NCBI GenBank assembly: GCA_028712895.1
Contig: JAQTPL010000008.1
Coordinates: forward strand, 1 to 58,369
Source: a bacterium
Lineage (GTDB): Bacteria > CAYTYR01 > UBA6262
Direction: 5' to 3'
Length of the DNA: 58,369 bases
The notes under the pieces are model-generated. The model worked only from the letters and a program-made list of their open reading frames with translations. It did not search any database and was not told the DNA's origin. A program made the translations under genes and the position numbers. Each line of letters starts with the position of its first letter. The stretch's first letter is position 1. Below are positions 18,685-28,998 of this stretch, in pieces.

Positions 18685-20835
18685 ATGAGCCAGCCTAATA
18701 AGTCCCCGGTACCTATCGAGCTGATCAGTGACCTCTTACTGAATTTGCAAGCCACGTTAAAATCATTGCGTTTATATCCGCTGCAACATCCACTTCTGGT
18801 AAGTTCTGTCGATAAGCTTAAGCAGGCTATAAACCAGTTTTTTACTAGGGTGGACACTCTGCGTTTACGGCTGAAAAGGCAGTATATTTTTGTCAGCGGT
18901 CAGCCGATCAATAAGGGTGATGAAGTATTAGAGACCCTGTCTATACAGATCTACCGCTTGGGTATCAGGGAGCTGACTTTTAACCAGGGCTTAACCGATG
19001 ATGAGTTGATCAAGTTCCTGCAATTCCTTAATACCGATCCTGCCCAGATCCTGGAAAAAGAGGGGGGAGAATCTTTTTGGGAGGCAGCGCAGTTTACCTC
19101 GATCAAGATCAATGAAACCTTGCGGCAGGAAATATTCCGGATTAGCGAATACGGCGAAACCCGGGAGCAGAAAGCGGGTTCCAGTGATAACTTGAGCGCC
19201 GTGATCCTGCTCGCTGATTTTTTGGGCGGCCAGGAGAAAACTCCATCCCGCGAAGCCTTTCACCTGCTGGGAACACTAATGTCCCAGCCGGTCCGCTTGG
19301 CTGGCATGCTGCAGGCTTTAGCCCGTACTGAAGGAAGCGATCCGGGAGGGGCCTCTGAAAAAGAGTATATAATAAAAGCCTTTGGCAAGCTGATATCCCT
19401 GGTACAGCAGCAACCTATTGACCAGCAAAAAAATCTTTATCAGCAGCTAGCCCAGTGTCTCGGGGCTTTTGAGCCAGGTATAAAAAAAGCGCTGCTGGAA
19501 CATATTTCTGCCGACGCCAAAAATGATCCTGCTTATAGCCAGGTGCTGGCAGAAATACCGGCCAAAGTCCTGGGTCCGCTGTTGCAGGGACAGCTGGATT
19601 CAGGTACCAGCCAGGCAGAAATAGCGGCGCTGGTTAACGGTTTACCGCTGAGCACCCAGGGCAAGAGTTCACTATTCAGGGAGTTAAAAATTGCCGATCA
19701 CCTGGAACTTGCCGAGAAAGCAATGTCACCAAAGCCGCAGCAACAGGTAGCTCTTAGCCCGGCTGAAATTACGGAAATACAGTATCAAGTGCCGCCGGAC
19801 ATTAACAGTATATTAGCAGACTTAAGCCATTATACAGAGCAGGAACTTAACGAAATTGTTAAACTTTCCCAGATCAATACACCGTCTGAAAGAGAAGAGG
19901 CCTTCTTGCAGGTTATGACGGAATTGCTCAGGATCGAGCCTAACCAGGAGAAAAACAGGGACTTGGCTCAAACGTATGAAAATCGGGTCAGGATATATCT
20001 GGATAATAATATAATTGATTGGGCGGTAAAGTATTTGCAGGTAGTAAGGGATTTAGCGGAAGATCCTGCTATCTCGACTGAAAGCAAGAAGTCGGCCCGG
20101 CAATTATTACTTAGCCTGGGCACCAAGGAAGTAGTCCAAAAACTGGTTGATACGGTTAAAAATATAGAAAAGGATGATGCTGTTTATGTGCAGATCCAGA
20201 AGTATCTGACCCTCTTGCCGGGTGACAGCACTCCCTTCCTGATTGAATTGCTGGGAGCAGAGGAAATACTGGCTGTCCGGAGATTATTATGCCAGGTGAT
20301 CAGTGAAGTTAGTAAAGACAACCTGGAATATTTATGGAATAGATTAACTGATCCTAACTGGCATCTGGTGCGTAATATTGTGCTTATTTTAGGACTTATC
20401 AATAATGACCGCAGCCTCAGCCGGCTTGGCGATTTATTAAAACACGCCAATGCCCGGGTCCGGGTGGAAGTGATCAAAAGCCTGGGATTAAGCAGTAATC
20501 CCAGTGTTTTTTACTACTTATTGAAAGGGCTCAAGGATAAAGACGAGCAAGTTAAAATTGTGGCGATTGAATGGCTGGGCAACATCCAGGACCAGCGGGC
20601 CATCCCGGTTCTCTTGCAGTTAGTGAAAAAATTCGATCCCTTCGGTTGGAGTTTAAACCTGAAACGGGAGGCTTTAGAATCGCTGGGTTTATTAAAAGCC
20701 CAGGAAGCAGGACCTTTTTTAGAAAAACTGGTTCAGGGTAGGTGGGTTGGTTTTATCGGGTCCAGGAAAACATTATTGCCGGAAGCGGGCAAAGCCCTGG
20801 AGCAGATCAAAGGGAAGAAAAAAGATGATCAATAA
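18685..20835 (+). CDS. HEAT-repeat protein with N-terminal domain shared with the next gene
   Basis: C-terminal HEAT units (HANARVRVEVIKSLGLSSNPSVFYYLLKGLKDKDEQVKIVAIEWLG). Confidence 0.7.
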   Translation: MSQPNKSPVPIELISDLLLNLQATLKSLRLYPLQHPLLVSSVDKLKQAINQFFTRVDTLRLRLKRQYIFVSGQPINKGDEVLETLSIQIYRLGIRELTFNQGLTDDELIKFLQFLNTDPAQILEKEGGESFWEAAQFTSIKINETLRQEIFRISEYGETREQKAGSSDNLSAVILLADFLGGQEKTPSREAFHLLGTLMSQPVRLAGMLQALARTEGSDPGGASEKEYIIKAFGKLISLVQQQPIDQQKNLYQQLAQCLGAFEPGIKKALLEHISADAKNDPAYSQVLAEIPAKVLGPLLQGQLDSGTSQAEIAALVNGLPLSTQGKSSLFRELKIADHLELAEKAMSPKPQQQVALSPAEITEIQYQVPPDINSILADLSHYTEQELNEIVKLSQINTPSEREEAFLQVMTELLRIEPNQEKNRDLAQTYENRVRIYLDNNIIDWAVKYLQVVRDLAEDPAISTESKKSARQLLLSLGTKEVVQKLVDTVKNIEKDDAVYVQIQKYLTLLPGDSTPFLIELLGAEEILAVRRLLCQVISEVSKDNLEYLWNRLTDPNWHLVRNIVLILGLINNDRSLSRLGDLLKHANARVRVEVIKSLGLSSNPSVFYYLLKGLKDKDEQVKIVAIEWLGNIQDQRAIPVLLQLVKKFDPFGWSLNLKREALESLGLLKAQEAGPFLEKLVQGRWVGFIGSRKTLLPEAGKALEQIKGKKKDDQ

Positions 20836-22273
20836 AAATATTTCTTTTTTTACAAATCAAAACCTGCGCTCAATTGCGCGCCGGCTGCTCAAGCAAATCC
20901 CGGCGACTATTAAAAATGCGCAGATCTATCCGCCCGATCATCCCTATTTTGTCAATTCCCTGGAGTCGGTGCAGGAGACCCTGACCGAACTATTTAAATA
21001 CCGTCCCGAAGCTACCTTTAGCATTGTGGAAAATGAATTATACTTTGGCCGGATGGCTTTGGTAGAAGATACGCTGAGCCTGCGCCAGTTTATTTTTGAA
21101 TTTGAAAAACGGAAGATCAATAGCTTAACCTTTATGGCTGCCGTGACCAACGATGAGTTAGTCGCTTTTATGCAGCTCCTGGGCCGGGAGTTCACGGAAA
21201 ACTGTGATTCCGCTTTGCTATCTGGTAAAATGAGAGAGAGAAACATCACCAATATCCAGCTTGGCGCACTGCTCATGACAGAAGATGCCGCCAGCCAGGA
21301 AGATGGCCGGCGCGCAGAGATGAAGTTTGATGCCGCGGCCAGGAAAAAAGCCCAAGGCAGTTTTTTCGGCAGTATTGATGTGATCAAACAAGTCATGCAT
21401 AATGTAGAAAATAACCAGGGATTTGCTTTAAATAATGTGCATCAAGTGGTTACTGATATTGCCAGTGCTATTGACCAAAATGATAAATATCTTTTAGGCT
21501 TGACCACCATGAAAAATTTTGATGAATATACTTTTAACCATTCCGTGAACGTGGCGATCTTGTCCTTGTATCTTGGTAAGCTGCTGGGCTTGGATTTAGA
21601 GCAATTGCGTTTGCTGGGAGAAGCGGCTATGCTGCATGATGTGGGGAAGGTGCGTATTCCCAAAGAAATCCTCAATAAGCAGGGCAAGCTAACTCCAGCC
21701 GAGTGGGAAGTAATGGAAAGCCATAGCACCGAGGGGGCAGAAGTGCTGAGCCAGATAACCGGCATCAGTGAACTTAGCCTGGTAGTGGCTTTGGAGCATC
21801 ATATGCGTTATGACCTGAGCGGTTATCCTAAACCGGCAAAACTCAAAGAAACAAATCTGCTGGCCCGTTTAGTTACAATTTGTGATGTCTATGATGCTGC
21901 CACCAGCCTGCGGGTCTATCATGCTCCGGCCCTGCCGGCCAGTATCATTGGTTTAATTATCAGCAAAAAAGGAAGCTTTTTTGACCCGGTCCTGGCTAAG
22001 GCTTTTGTCCAATTAATGGGCCTTTACCCGGTCGGGAGCCTGGTCAGGCTTAACAATAATGCCTTAGCAGTGGTATATGCTAACAATTTGAGTAATATCC
22101 TGCGCCCGAAAGTAATCTTGGTCAACCAGCAAACAGCCGGTCAAGACCCGGTTATTATTAGCCTGGAAGACATTGACCGCGGGACAAAAACATTTAAGTA
22201 TTCCATAGTCGAAGCCTTGGCGCCGCAAGCCTATAATATAGATGTGACTGAATATTTTTATGCGCAGGGTTAA
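20825..22273 (+). CDS. HD-GYP domain protein
   Basis: AAMLHDVGKVRIPKEILNKQGKLTPAEWEVMESHSTEGAEVL and HHMRYDLSGYP. Confidence 0.88.
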   Translation: MINKNISFFTNQNLRSIARRLLKQIPATIKNAQIYPPDHPYFVNSLESVQETLTELFKYRPEATFSIVENELYFGRMALVEDTLSLRQFIFEFEKRKINSLTFMAAVTNDELVAFMQLLGREFTENCDSALLSGKMRERNITNIQLGALLMTEDAASQEDGRRAEMKFDAAARKKAQGSFFGSIDVIKQVMHNVENNQGFALNNVHQVVTDIASAIDQNDKYLLGLTTMKNFDEYTFNHSVNVAILSLYLGKLLGLDLEQLRLLGEAAMLHDVGKVRIPKEILNKQGKLTPAEWEVMESHSTEGAEVLSQITGISELSLVVALEHHMRYDLSGYPKPAKLKETNLLARLVTICDVYDAATSLRVYHAPALPASIIGLIISKKGSFFDPVLAKAFVQLMGLYPVGSLVRLNNNALAVVYANNLSNILRPKVILVNQQTAGQDPVIISLEDIDRGTKTFKYSIVEALAPQAYNIDVTEYFYAQG

Positions 22274-22305
22274 TTGACAAACAAGTATTAAAGAGAGGAG
22301 AGTAA

Positions 22306-23511
22306 GTGAAAAAGAAACTTTTGTTGGCCGTTTTTTTCTTCCTGGTCTGGCTTTTACCCGCGACTGTTTTTGGCGCGGCAGAAACATTAAAATTAACGAT
22401 TAAACCGGTCAAAAAACGTTATACTGTTTTTGAGCCGGTGCAGATCCAATTTATGATCAAGAATAGCAGTAAGCAACCGGTTAATTTAAATAATCTTTCC
22501 TGGCCTAATGGGGCCCGTTGGCTTTACGCGTTAAAGATATATGATGGGAAACAAAACAGGATCATGCCGGTTGGGCAATATGTGTTCCGCAAACAACCTA
22601 CTTCAGAAGAGATTACTGTGATCAATTCCGGAGAAGTATTTGAACACTATATGGCTGTTGAAGAGATGTATAACCGGTTAGGTCCCGGCACCTACACGAT
22701 GATCGGCCTTTATCATAATTATCGTTATAATTTGGATACCGACCAGCAATTATGGACCGGAGAGATAACCAGCAAGCCGGTGGAGGTGGAAATAGAACCA
22801 ATGGCCACTGAGACCTTGGATGTATATATAAGTAATTTGCGGCAGGGAGATGATGCTCAGCAGCAAGTGACGGCTATGCAGATATTGAGTTTACACCGGG
22901 ATTCCAGGGCAATTTCGTTCCTGCGGAACATTGCTCTGCAGGAAACAAATCCGAATAATACTGAAGCAGTCAAGGCTCTGGGCCTGATCGGGGATGCGGC
23001 TATTCCGGCCTTATCCTCACTATTAACTAACCTGGACCAAAGCCGCTGGCCGGAAATAATCTTTGCTTTGGGAATGACTAAAAGTACCAGGGCTATACCT
23101 TATTTAGTACCATTACTGCTGGTCAAGCAAGAGGAAAATATTAGCGCCTGGGCGCTTCAGGCCTTGGCTAGTATTGAAGATATACAAGCCCGGGACTTGA
23201 TCGTGCAAAAATTAAAAGACCCGCGTGAGACCATCCGCCAAATAGCGGTAGAAGCCCTGGGCAAAGGCCGGGATCCCAGGTCGATCCCGGTGCTGATAGA
23301 AATGCTGAAGACTGAATTCCGGGCGAATGTGCGCCGCCAGATCGCCAAAGCACTTTATTTATTAAGCGGGGAAGTCTATCCATATAAAGACTATCAGGGA
23401 AAAATCACGGCTTTTAATCCTAAAAAAGATTTAAGCCAGGATGAAAAGGATGCTTTGCATGACTACCTTGCCAGAGATCGTCAGGTCAGCGAGCCTGAGG
23501 ATTCCGAATAG
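22306..23511 (+). CDS. Secreted HEAT-repeat protein
   Basis: Signal peptide; C-terminal HEAT units (ETIRQIAVEALGKGRDPRSIPVLIEML). Confidence 0.7.
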   Translation: MKKKLLLAVFFFLVWLLPATVFGAAETLKLTIKPVKKRYTVFEPVQIQFMIKNSSKQPVNLNNLSWPNGARWLYALKIYDGKQNRIMPVGQYVFRKQPTSEEITVINSGEVFEHYMAVEEMYNRLGPGTYTMIGLYHNYRYNLDTDQQLWTGEITSKPVEVEIEPMATETLDVYISNLRQGDDAQQQVTAMQILSLHRDSRAISFLRNIALQETNPNNTEAVKALGLIGDAAIPALSSLLTNLDQSRWPEIIFALGMTKSTRAIPYLVPLLLVKQEENISAWALQALASIEDIQARDLIVQKLKDPRETIRQIAVEALGKGRDPRSIPVLIEMLKTEFRANVRRQIAKALYLLSGEVYPYKDYQGKITAFNPKKDLSQDEKDALHDYLARDRQVSEPEDSE

Positions 23512-24979
23512 GATCGCGCTTAAATACCAAGGGAAAAATATTACCTACCAGCAATTATACCGGCAGGTAAACACGCTGGCTGTTAACCTACAGCAACATG
23601 CGCATTTGGCCAAAGGTGAGCGTGTCGGCATTTTGCTGAAAAACTGCCCGGAATATGTTGTCGCCTATTTTGCCTGCCTGGAAATAGGTGCCGTAGTAGT
23701 ACCCCTCAATACTTTCCTGACGGGAGCAGAATTAGGTTACATTTTAAATGATTGCCAGGTTAAACTGCTGCTTACGGCGGAAACATTCTTGCCGACCGTA
23801 AAAAAGATACAGTATATTTATACTTCGACTCTCAATATTGTTTGTATCGGCAAAAAATCGCCGGGGATCTTTTCGTGGCAGGAAATGACGAAATCGCAGC
23901 CCATTAACTGGCCGGTCTTGCCAGGCAAGAAAGATGATCTGGCCGTAATTCTTTATACTTCGGGAACTACCGGATATCCCAAAGGGGCTATGCTCACTCA
24001 TGATAATCTGATCGCTAACATTCACGGGTGTGCCAAGGCGATCGCCCTTAAAGACAGCGATTGTTTTATCCTGTTCCTGCCCATGTTCCATGCTTTTAGT
24101 TTTACTGTCTGTATTCTTTTGCCGCTTTTTATCGGGGCAAAAACCGTTATTTTAGAATCAGTGATGCCCTTCCACCGGGTGCTCAAAAGTTTAGTTATGG
24201 ACCGCATTACCGTATTTGTATCTATTCCCGTGGTCTATAAACTGTTACTCAAAGCCAAGATCCCAGCGTTTTTCTTTTTCTGGATTTTACCGCTGCGTAT
24301 CTGCGTTTCCGGCGGGGCTCCTCTTCCTCCGGAAGTCCAATCTGGCTTTGAAAGAAGATTCAGGATACCTTTATTAGAAGGATATGGTTTATCCGAAGCT
24401 TCTCCCGTAGTGACTATTAATCCCTTATCTGATGTCCGCCGGCCCGGATCTATCGGCAAACCATTGCCGGGCGTGAAGGTGGCGATTGTCGATGAAAACG
24501 GCAAAGAAGTAGAAGCTAATGAAGTAGGGGAAATTACCGTACAAGGTCCTAATATCATGCAAGGATATTACAATGCCCCGGAACTGACCGCTCAAACCTT
24601 AAAGGGCGGCTGGCTATTTACCGGGGACATGGGCAGAATGAACCAGGATGGGTATATCTATATTTGTGACCGCAAAAAGGACATGATCCTGGTGCATGGC
24701 ATGAATGTATACTCGCGGGAAGTGGAAGATGTCATTCTCTCCCATTCCCGGGTGTTAGAGGTTGCTGTGATCGGTAAGAAAGATGAGCATCATGGCGAGA
24801 TCCCTATTGCTTTTGTTGTCCTCAAGGAAAATATGACCCTGTCAGCCAAAGAGATTATCCAGTACTGCCGGACCCATCTGGCAAATTATAAAGTTCCCCG
24901 CCAGATACGTTTTCTAAAACACCTGCCCAAGACCGCTACCGGTAAAATTTCCAAGAAAGATCTAAGAGTCATAGTATAA
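23459..24979 (+). CDS. AMP-dependent acyl-CoA synthetase / ligase
   Basis: ILYTSGTTGYPKGAMLTHDN; GYGLSEASPVVTIN; GWLFTGDMGRMNQDGYIYICDRKKDMILVHGMNVYSREVE; KTATGKISKKDLR. Confidence 0.9.
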   Translation: MTTLPEIVRSASLRIPNRIALKYQGKNITYQQLYRQVNTLAVNLQQHAHLAKGERVGILLKNCPEYVVAYFACLEIGAVVVPLNTFLTGAELGYILNDCQVKLLLTAETFLPTVKKIQYIYTSTLNIVCIGKKSPGIFSWQEMTKSQPINWPVLPGKKDDLAVILYTSGTTGYPKGAMLTHDNLIANIHGCAKAIALKDSDCFILFLPMFHAFSFTVCILLPLFIGAKTVILESVMPFHRVLKSLVMDRITVFVSIPVVYKLLLKAKIPAFFFFWILPLRICVSGGAPLPPEVQSGFERRFRIPLLEGYGLSEASPVVTINPLSDVRRPGSIGKPLPGVKVAIVDENGKEVEANEVGEITVQGPNIMQGYYNAPELTAQTLKGGWLFTGDMGRMNQDGYIYICDRKKDMILVHGMNVYSREVEDVILSHSRVLEVAVIGKKDEHHGEIPIAFVVLKENMTLSAKEIIQYCRTHLANYKVPRQIRFLKHLPKTATGKISKKDLRVIV

Positions 24980-27900
24980 TGAAAGATTTATCCAGTGCTA
25001 CTATTTTTAGTGACCAGCCTGTTTTTGCCGCTATTCTGGCGGCTTTACAGGCCAACCAGAAGCCTGAAGTGGCTGGCTTGGCTGGGGTCAGCAAAGCTCT
25101 CTTCGCGCAGGCTCTCGGGCGATGCCTAGGCCGTCCGCTGCTTATTATCGGGGAGGAAGAGGCTAGCCTGAAGTTCTATGAGGACCTGCTTCTTTTTGCC
25201 GGCCCAGAAGAAGTGGATATTTTCCTGGATGAGGAATACGGCTATTTGCAATTACTGGAAGCCATCAGGAGTAAAACCAGTTTCTTTTGCGTCACCAGCC
25301 GTGAAGCGTTGTCCCAGGCTGTTATGCCTTTAGATCAATACGAGCAATTACGCCTGTCTTTAACTGCCGGACAAAGTATAGACCTGGAAAAACTTACCAG
25401 TAATCTGGTTGCGGCTGGGTACCAACGCTCTCCTTTTGTGGAAAAGCCGGGTGAGTTTTCTGTCCGCGGCGGTATCCTGGATGTATTTATCCCGCTGGCT
25501 GAGCATCCTGTCCGGCTGGAATTTAACGGTGATCTACTGGAAAGCCTGCGGCAATTTGAAAGTTTTACCCAGCGGTCGGTACATACGTTGGAAAAAATTG
25601 CCATTCTCCCTTTACGTTCGGACAGTACTAATTCTCCGCTCTGGTCGGCCTTTAAAAAAGAAGGTGTTCTGGTAAAAAATGAATTATTTAGCCCCTTGGC
25701 AGGATTACCGCCGGATTTTCTGGCGCAGGAACTATCTTTTACCCTGACTAGTTCGCCTCAAACCCTGGTTTTTGATTTTCAGCCCATGGAAAATTTTCAT
25801 GGCTCTATATCCCTGCTCAGGGAAAGGCTGCAGCAATGGCAGGCCCAGGGGTATGCCGTCACCCTGGTAGCTGATAATACCGGGCAACAACAGCGTTTGC
25901 AGGAATTACTGGCCGCGGCTGCTGATTTTTGCCGGCTGCAGATCGGAGTTATTTCCGGGGGATTTGTATCCACCAGCTTGAAATTGGCCGTAGTCAGCGA
26001 TGATGAAATATTCGGCCGGTACCTGGAACGCAAGTATTTGGCCAGGATAAAAAAACCTGCGCCGCTGGCATTGAATCCATTTACTGATTTAAAAGAACGT
26101 GATTATATTGTGCATGAGACCTATGGCATAGGTGTTTATGAGGGCATCCAGCGCCTGGTGATCGGGAACAAAGAAGAAGATTTTTTGTCTTTAAAGTATG
26201 CCGCCGGCGACCGTCTCTATGTTCCGGTAGAGCAAATGAATTTAGTACAAAAGTATATTTCCGCCGGGGCTCATCCCGGCATGGCCCGGCTCAAAATGTA
26301 CCGCCTGGGAGGCAATACCTGGCAACGGGTCAAGGAACAAATCAAAGAATCGACCCTGCAGCTGGCCAAGGAATTATTAGGACTATATAGTGAGCGGTCT
26401 ATTATTGAAGGCAAAACCTTTAATACTGATACTCACTGGCAGCAGGAATTTGAGGCGGCTTTCATTTATGAAGAAACCCCGGACCAGCGGCAAGCTATCC
26501 AGGCAGTGAAAAACGATATGTCCGGGGCTAAGCCTATGGATCGGCTGGTATGCGGCGATGTCGGTTACGGTAAGACAGAGGTGGCGATGCGGGCGGCTTT
26601 TGTGGCGGTGAACAATAATAAGCAGGTAGCAGTGTTGGTTCCGACTACTATTTTGGCCGAACAGCACCTGAACACGTTCCGGGAACGGTTGGCCGATTAC
26701 CCAGTGCGGGTGGAAATGCTGTCCCGCTTCCGCGGTAAAGCTGAACATGACCGGGTGATCAAAGACCTGGGGAAAGGGTTGGTGGACATTATTATCGGTA
26801 CCCACCGCCTACTGCAAAAAGATATTAAATTCAAGGATTTGGGGCTCCTGGTAGTGGATGAAGAACAGCGGTTTGGGGTAAGCCATAAGGAGAGGATCAA
26901 ACAGATCTGCAGGAATGTGCATGTTTTAACCCTGACGGCGACTCCTATTCCCCGGACCTTGGAAATGTCCTTGAGCGGTATCCGTGATGTCAGCCTGATC
27001 AATAATCCCCCGGAAGGACGCCTGCCGGTTTCCACGTATGTGATGGAACATAATGATGAAGTCCTGCGCCAGGCTATTCTCCATGAGATCTCCCGTTCCG
27101 GGCAGGTGTTTTATGTACACAATCGGGTCCAGACCATCGAGCGGTGCGCCAGGAAATTAGCAGAATTAGTGCCAGAAGCCAAGTTCAGGGTGGCGCATGG
27201 CCAGATGAATTCCCGGGCCTTGGAAAAGATAATGCTTGACTTTATGGCCAGGAAATTTGAGGTGATCATCGCCACTACTATTATCGAATCAGGATTGGAT
27301 ATGCCTAATGTCAATACCCTGATCGTGGATGATGCTACGAGGTTCGGGTTGGCTGACTTATACCAATTACGGGGCCGGGTAGGCCGGTCCAGCCGGCGGG
27401 CCTACAGCTATTTTTTCTATCCTCATGATTTTGTTTTTACTGAGGATGCTGCGGCCCGGCTGAAAGCGATCCAGGAATTCACCCAACTTGGTTCAGGTTT
27501 CAAAATAGCCATGCGGGATCTGGAATTACGGGGTGCCGGTAATCTATTGGGCAAAGAGCAAAGCGGTTATATTTCCAAGGTTGGGTTCGACTTATATTGC
27601 AAACTTTTACAGGAGAATATCCAACGCCTGAAAGGCCAGGAAAAAGAGATTACCATTACCCCCAGTATCAACTTACGGATCAAAGCTTATTTGCCGGCGC
27701 CCTATATCAGTGATGAACTGTCCCGCATGGAGATATATAAAAAACTGTCACAGGTGAATACGCTGGCTGAACTGCAGGAAATTCACAGCGAGATCAAAGA
27801 CCGCTATGGCCCATTACCCCTGGAAGCGCTGAACCTGAGCGAGATCATAGAATTACGCGTCTTGTGCCAGGGATTGCTGATCGAGGAAATTAACGAGCAA

Positions 27901-28074
27901 GAGGACCATTGGGAATTCATATTCCATCCCCAAACCAAGGTAAAGGGTACCGCTTTAGTGCAACTGGCCAGCCGCTTTCCCGGGCAGGTGCGTTTCCAGG
28001 CCGGTCCGCCTTTTACTTTGGTGGTAAAAAAGGGGCCCCGTGTAATATTGAGAAATATCTTGCAGAGACTCTGA
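24979..28074 (+). CDS. mfd: Transcription-repair coupling factor
   Basis: UvrB-like N-terminus, RNAP-interaction/CarD-like region (DYIVHETYGIGVYEGIQRL), RecG-like helicase motifs GDVGYGKTEVAMRAAF, VDEEQRFGVSHKERIK, TATPIPRTLEMSLSGIRD. Confidence 0.95.
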   Translation: MKDLSSATIFSDQPVFAAILAALQANQKPEVAGLAGVSKALFAQALGRCLGRPLLIIGEEEASLKFYEDLLLFAGPEEVDIFLDEEYGYLQLLEAIRSKTSFFCVTSREALSQAVMPLDQYEQLRLSLTAGQSIDLEKLTSNLVAAGYQRSPFVEKPGEFSVRGGILDVFIPLAEHPVRLEFNGDLLESLRQFESFTQRSVHTLEKIAILPLRSDSTNSPLWSAFKKEGVLVKNELFSPLAGLPPDFLAQELSFTLTSSPQTLVFDFQPMENFHGSISLLRERLQQWQAQGYAVTLVADNTGQQQRLQELLAAAADFCRLQIGVISGGFVSTSLKLAVVSDDEIFGRYLERKYLARIKKPAPLALNPFTDLKERDYIVHETYGIGVYEGIQRLVIGNKEEDFLSLKYAAGDRLYVPVEQMNLVQKYISAGAHPGMARLKMYRLGGNTWQRVKEQIKESTLQLAKELLGLYSERSIIEGKTFNTDTHWQQEFEAAFIYEETPDQRQAIQAVKNDMSGAKPMDRLVCGDVGYGKTEVAMRAAFVAVNNNKQVAVLVPTTILAEQHLNTFRERLADYPVRVEMLSRFRGKAEHDRVIKDLGKGLVDIIIGTHRLLQKDIKFKDLGLLVVDEEQRFGVSHKERIKQICRNVHVLTLTATPIPRTLEMSLSGIRDVSLINNPPEGRLPVSTYVMEHNDEVLRQAILHEISRSGQVFYVHNRVQTIERCARKLAELVPEAKFRVAHGQMNSRALEKIMLDFMARKFEVIIATTIIESGLDMPNVNTLIVDDATRFGLADLYQLRGRVGRSSRRAYSYFFYPHDFVFTEDAAARLKAIQEFTQLGSGFKIAMRDLELRGAGNLLGKEQSGYISKVGFDLYCKLLQENIQRLKGQEKEITITPSINLRIKAYLPAPYISDELSRMEIYKKLSQVNTLAELQEIHSEIKDRYGPLPLEALNLSEIIELRVLCQGLLIEEINEQEDHWEFIFHPQTKVKGTALVQLASRFPGQVRFQAGPPFTLVVKKGPRVILRNILQRL

Positions 28075-28122
28075 AAGTGTGATATAAATAAAATTTAATT
28101 ACATGGAAAATAGGGGGTATTG

Positions 28123-28998
28123 ATGAATGGCAGTAAGAAAGTAATCCTGGCCACTATTGCTTTGCTTATTTTGGTCCTGGCTGGTTGTGCGCGCAAACAA
28201 ACAGTTTTAGCTAATATTGGCTCTAAAGTTGTAACCAGCACTGATTTTACCGACCGGTTAAAGCAGTTGTCACCGCAGTATCAGGCTATGATCCGGACCG
28301 ATGAAGATAAAAAAACCATGCTGGATGCGCTGGTAAAAGAGCAATTAATAGTGCAAGAAGCCAAAGAGCGGAACCTCGATAAGGAAAAAACTATCCAGGC
28401 AAGGATCAGTATGATCGTTGACCAGATCCTCCTGGAAGAAATGATCAAGAACGTCAGAGAATCACAGCTGAAACCCAGTGAAGCTGAAGCTAAGAACTAT
28501 TATGACCAGCATAAAAGCGAGTTTACAGCCCAGGAGCGGGTAAAAGTAGCCCATATCCTGGTGCAGGAACAGAGCCAGGCGGAACTGGTATTGGCGCAAT
28601 TGAAAAAAGGTGCTGATTTTAGCCAGCTGGCCAGGGAAGTTTCCTTGGATACTAATTCCGGCAAAGCCGGCGGAGAAATGGGCTATTTTAGTAAAGGTGA
28701 AATGGTCCCGGAATTTGAAAAAGCAGCCTTTGCTTTAACTACTCCGGGACAGCTTAGTGGCCCGGTCAAAACCCAGTTCGGTTATCATCTGCTCAAGCTG
28801 ATGGGCAAGAAACCTGCCGGGGAAAAGAGTTTTGAAGAAGCCAAGGCAGATATCGAACGGATAGTGGAGAAAAATAAATTTGACCAATGGCTGGAAGGTT
28901 TGAAGAAAAAATGGCACGTCAAGATCAATGCTGATAAATTAAAAGAAATTAACATTGCCGCAGGTCCTTCTGCCGGCAATAGTGAAGGAGTAAAATAA
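28123..28998 (+). CDS. PpiC-type peptidyl-prolyl isomerase lipoprotein
   Basis: Lipobox LVLAGCA; VKVAHILVQEQ...GGEMGYFSKGEMVPEFEKAAFAL. Confidence 0.88.
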   Translation: MNGSKKVILATIALLILVLAGCARKQTVLANIGSKVVTSTDFTDRLKQLSPQYQAMIRTDEDKKTMLDALVKEQLIVQEAKERNLDKEKTIQARISMIVDQILLEEMIKNVRESQLKPSEAEAKNYYDQHKSEFTAQERVKVAHILVQEQSQAELVLAQLKKGADFSQLAREVSLDTNSGKAGGEMGYFSKGEMVPEFEKAAFALTTPGQLSGPVKTQFGYHLLKLMGKKPAGEKSFEEAKADIERIVEKNKFDQWLEGLKKKWHVKINADKLKEINIAAGPSAGNSEGVK

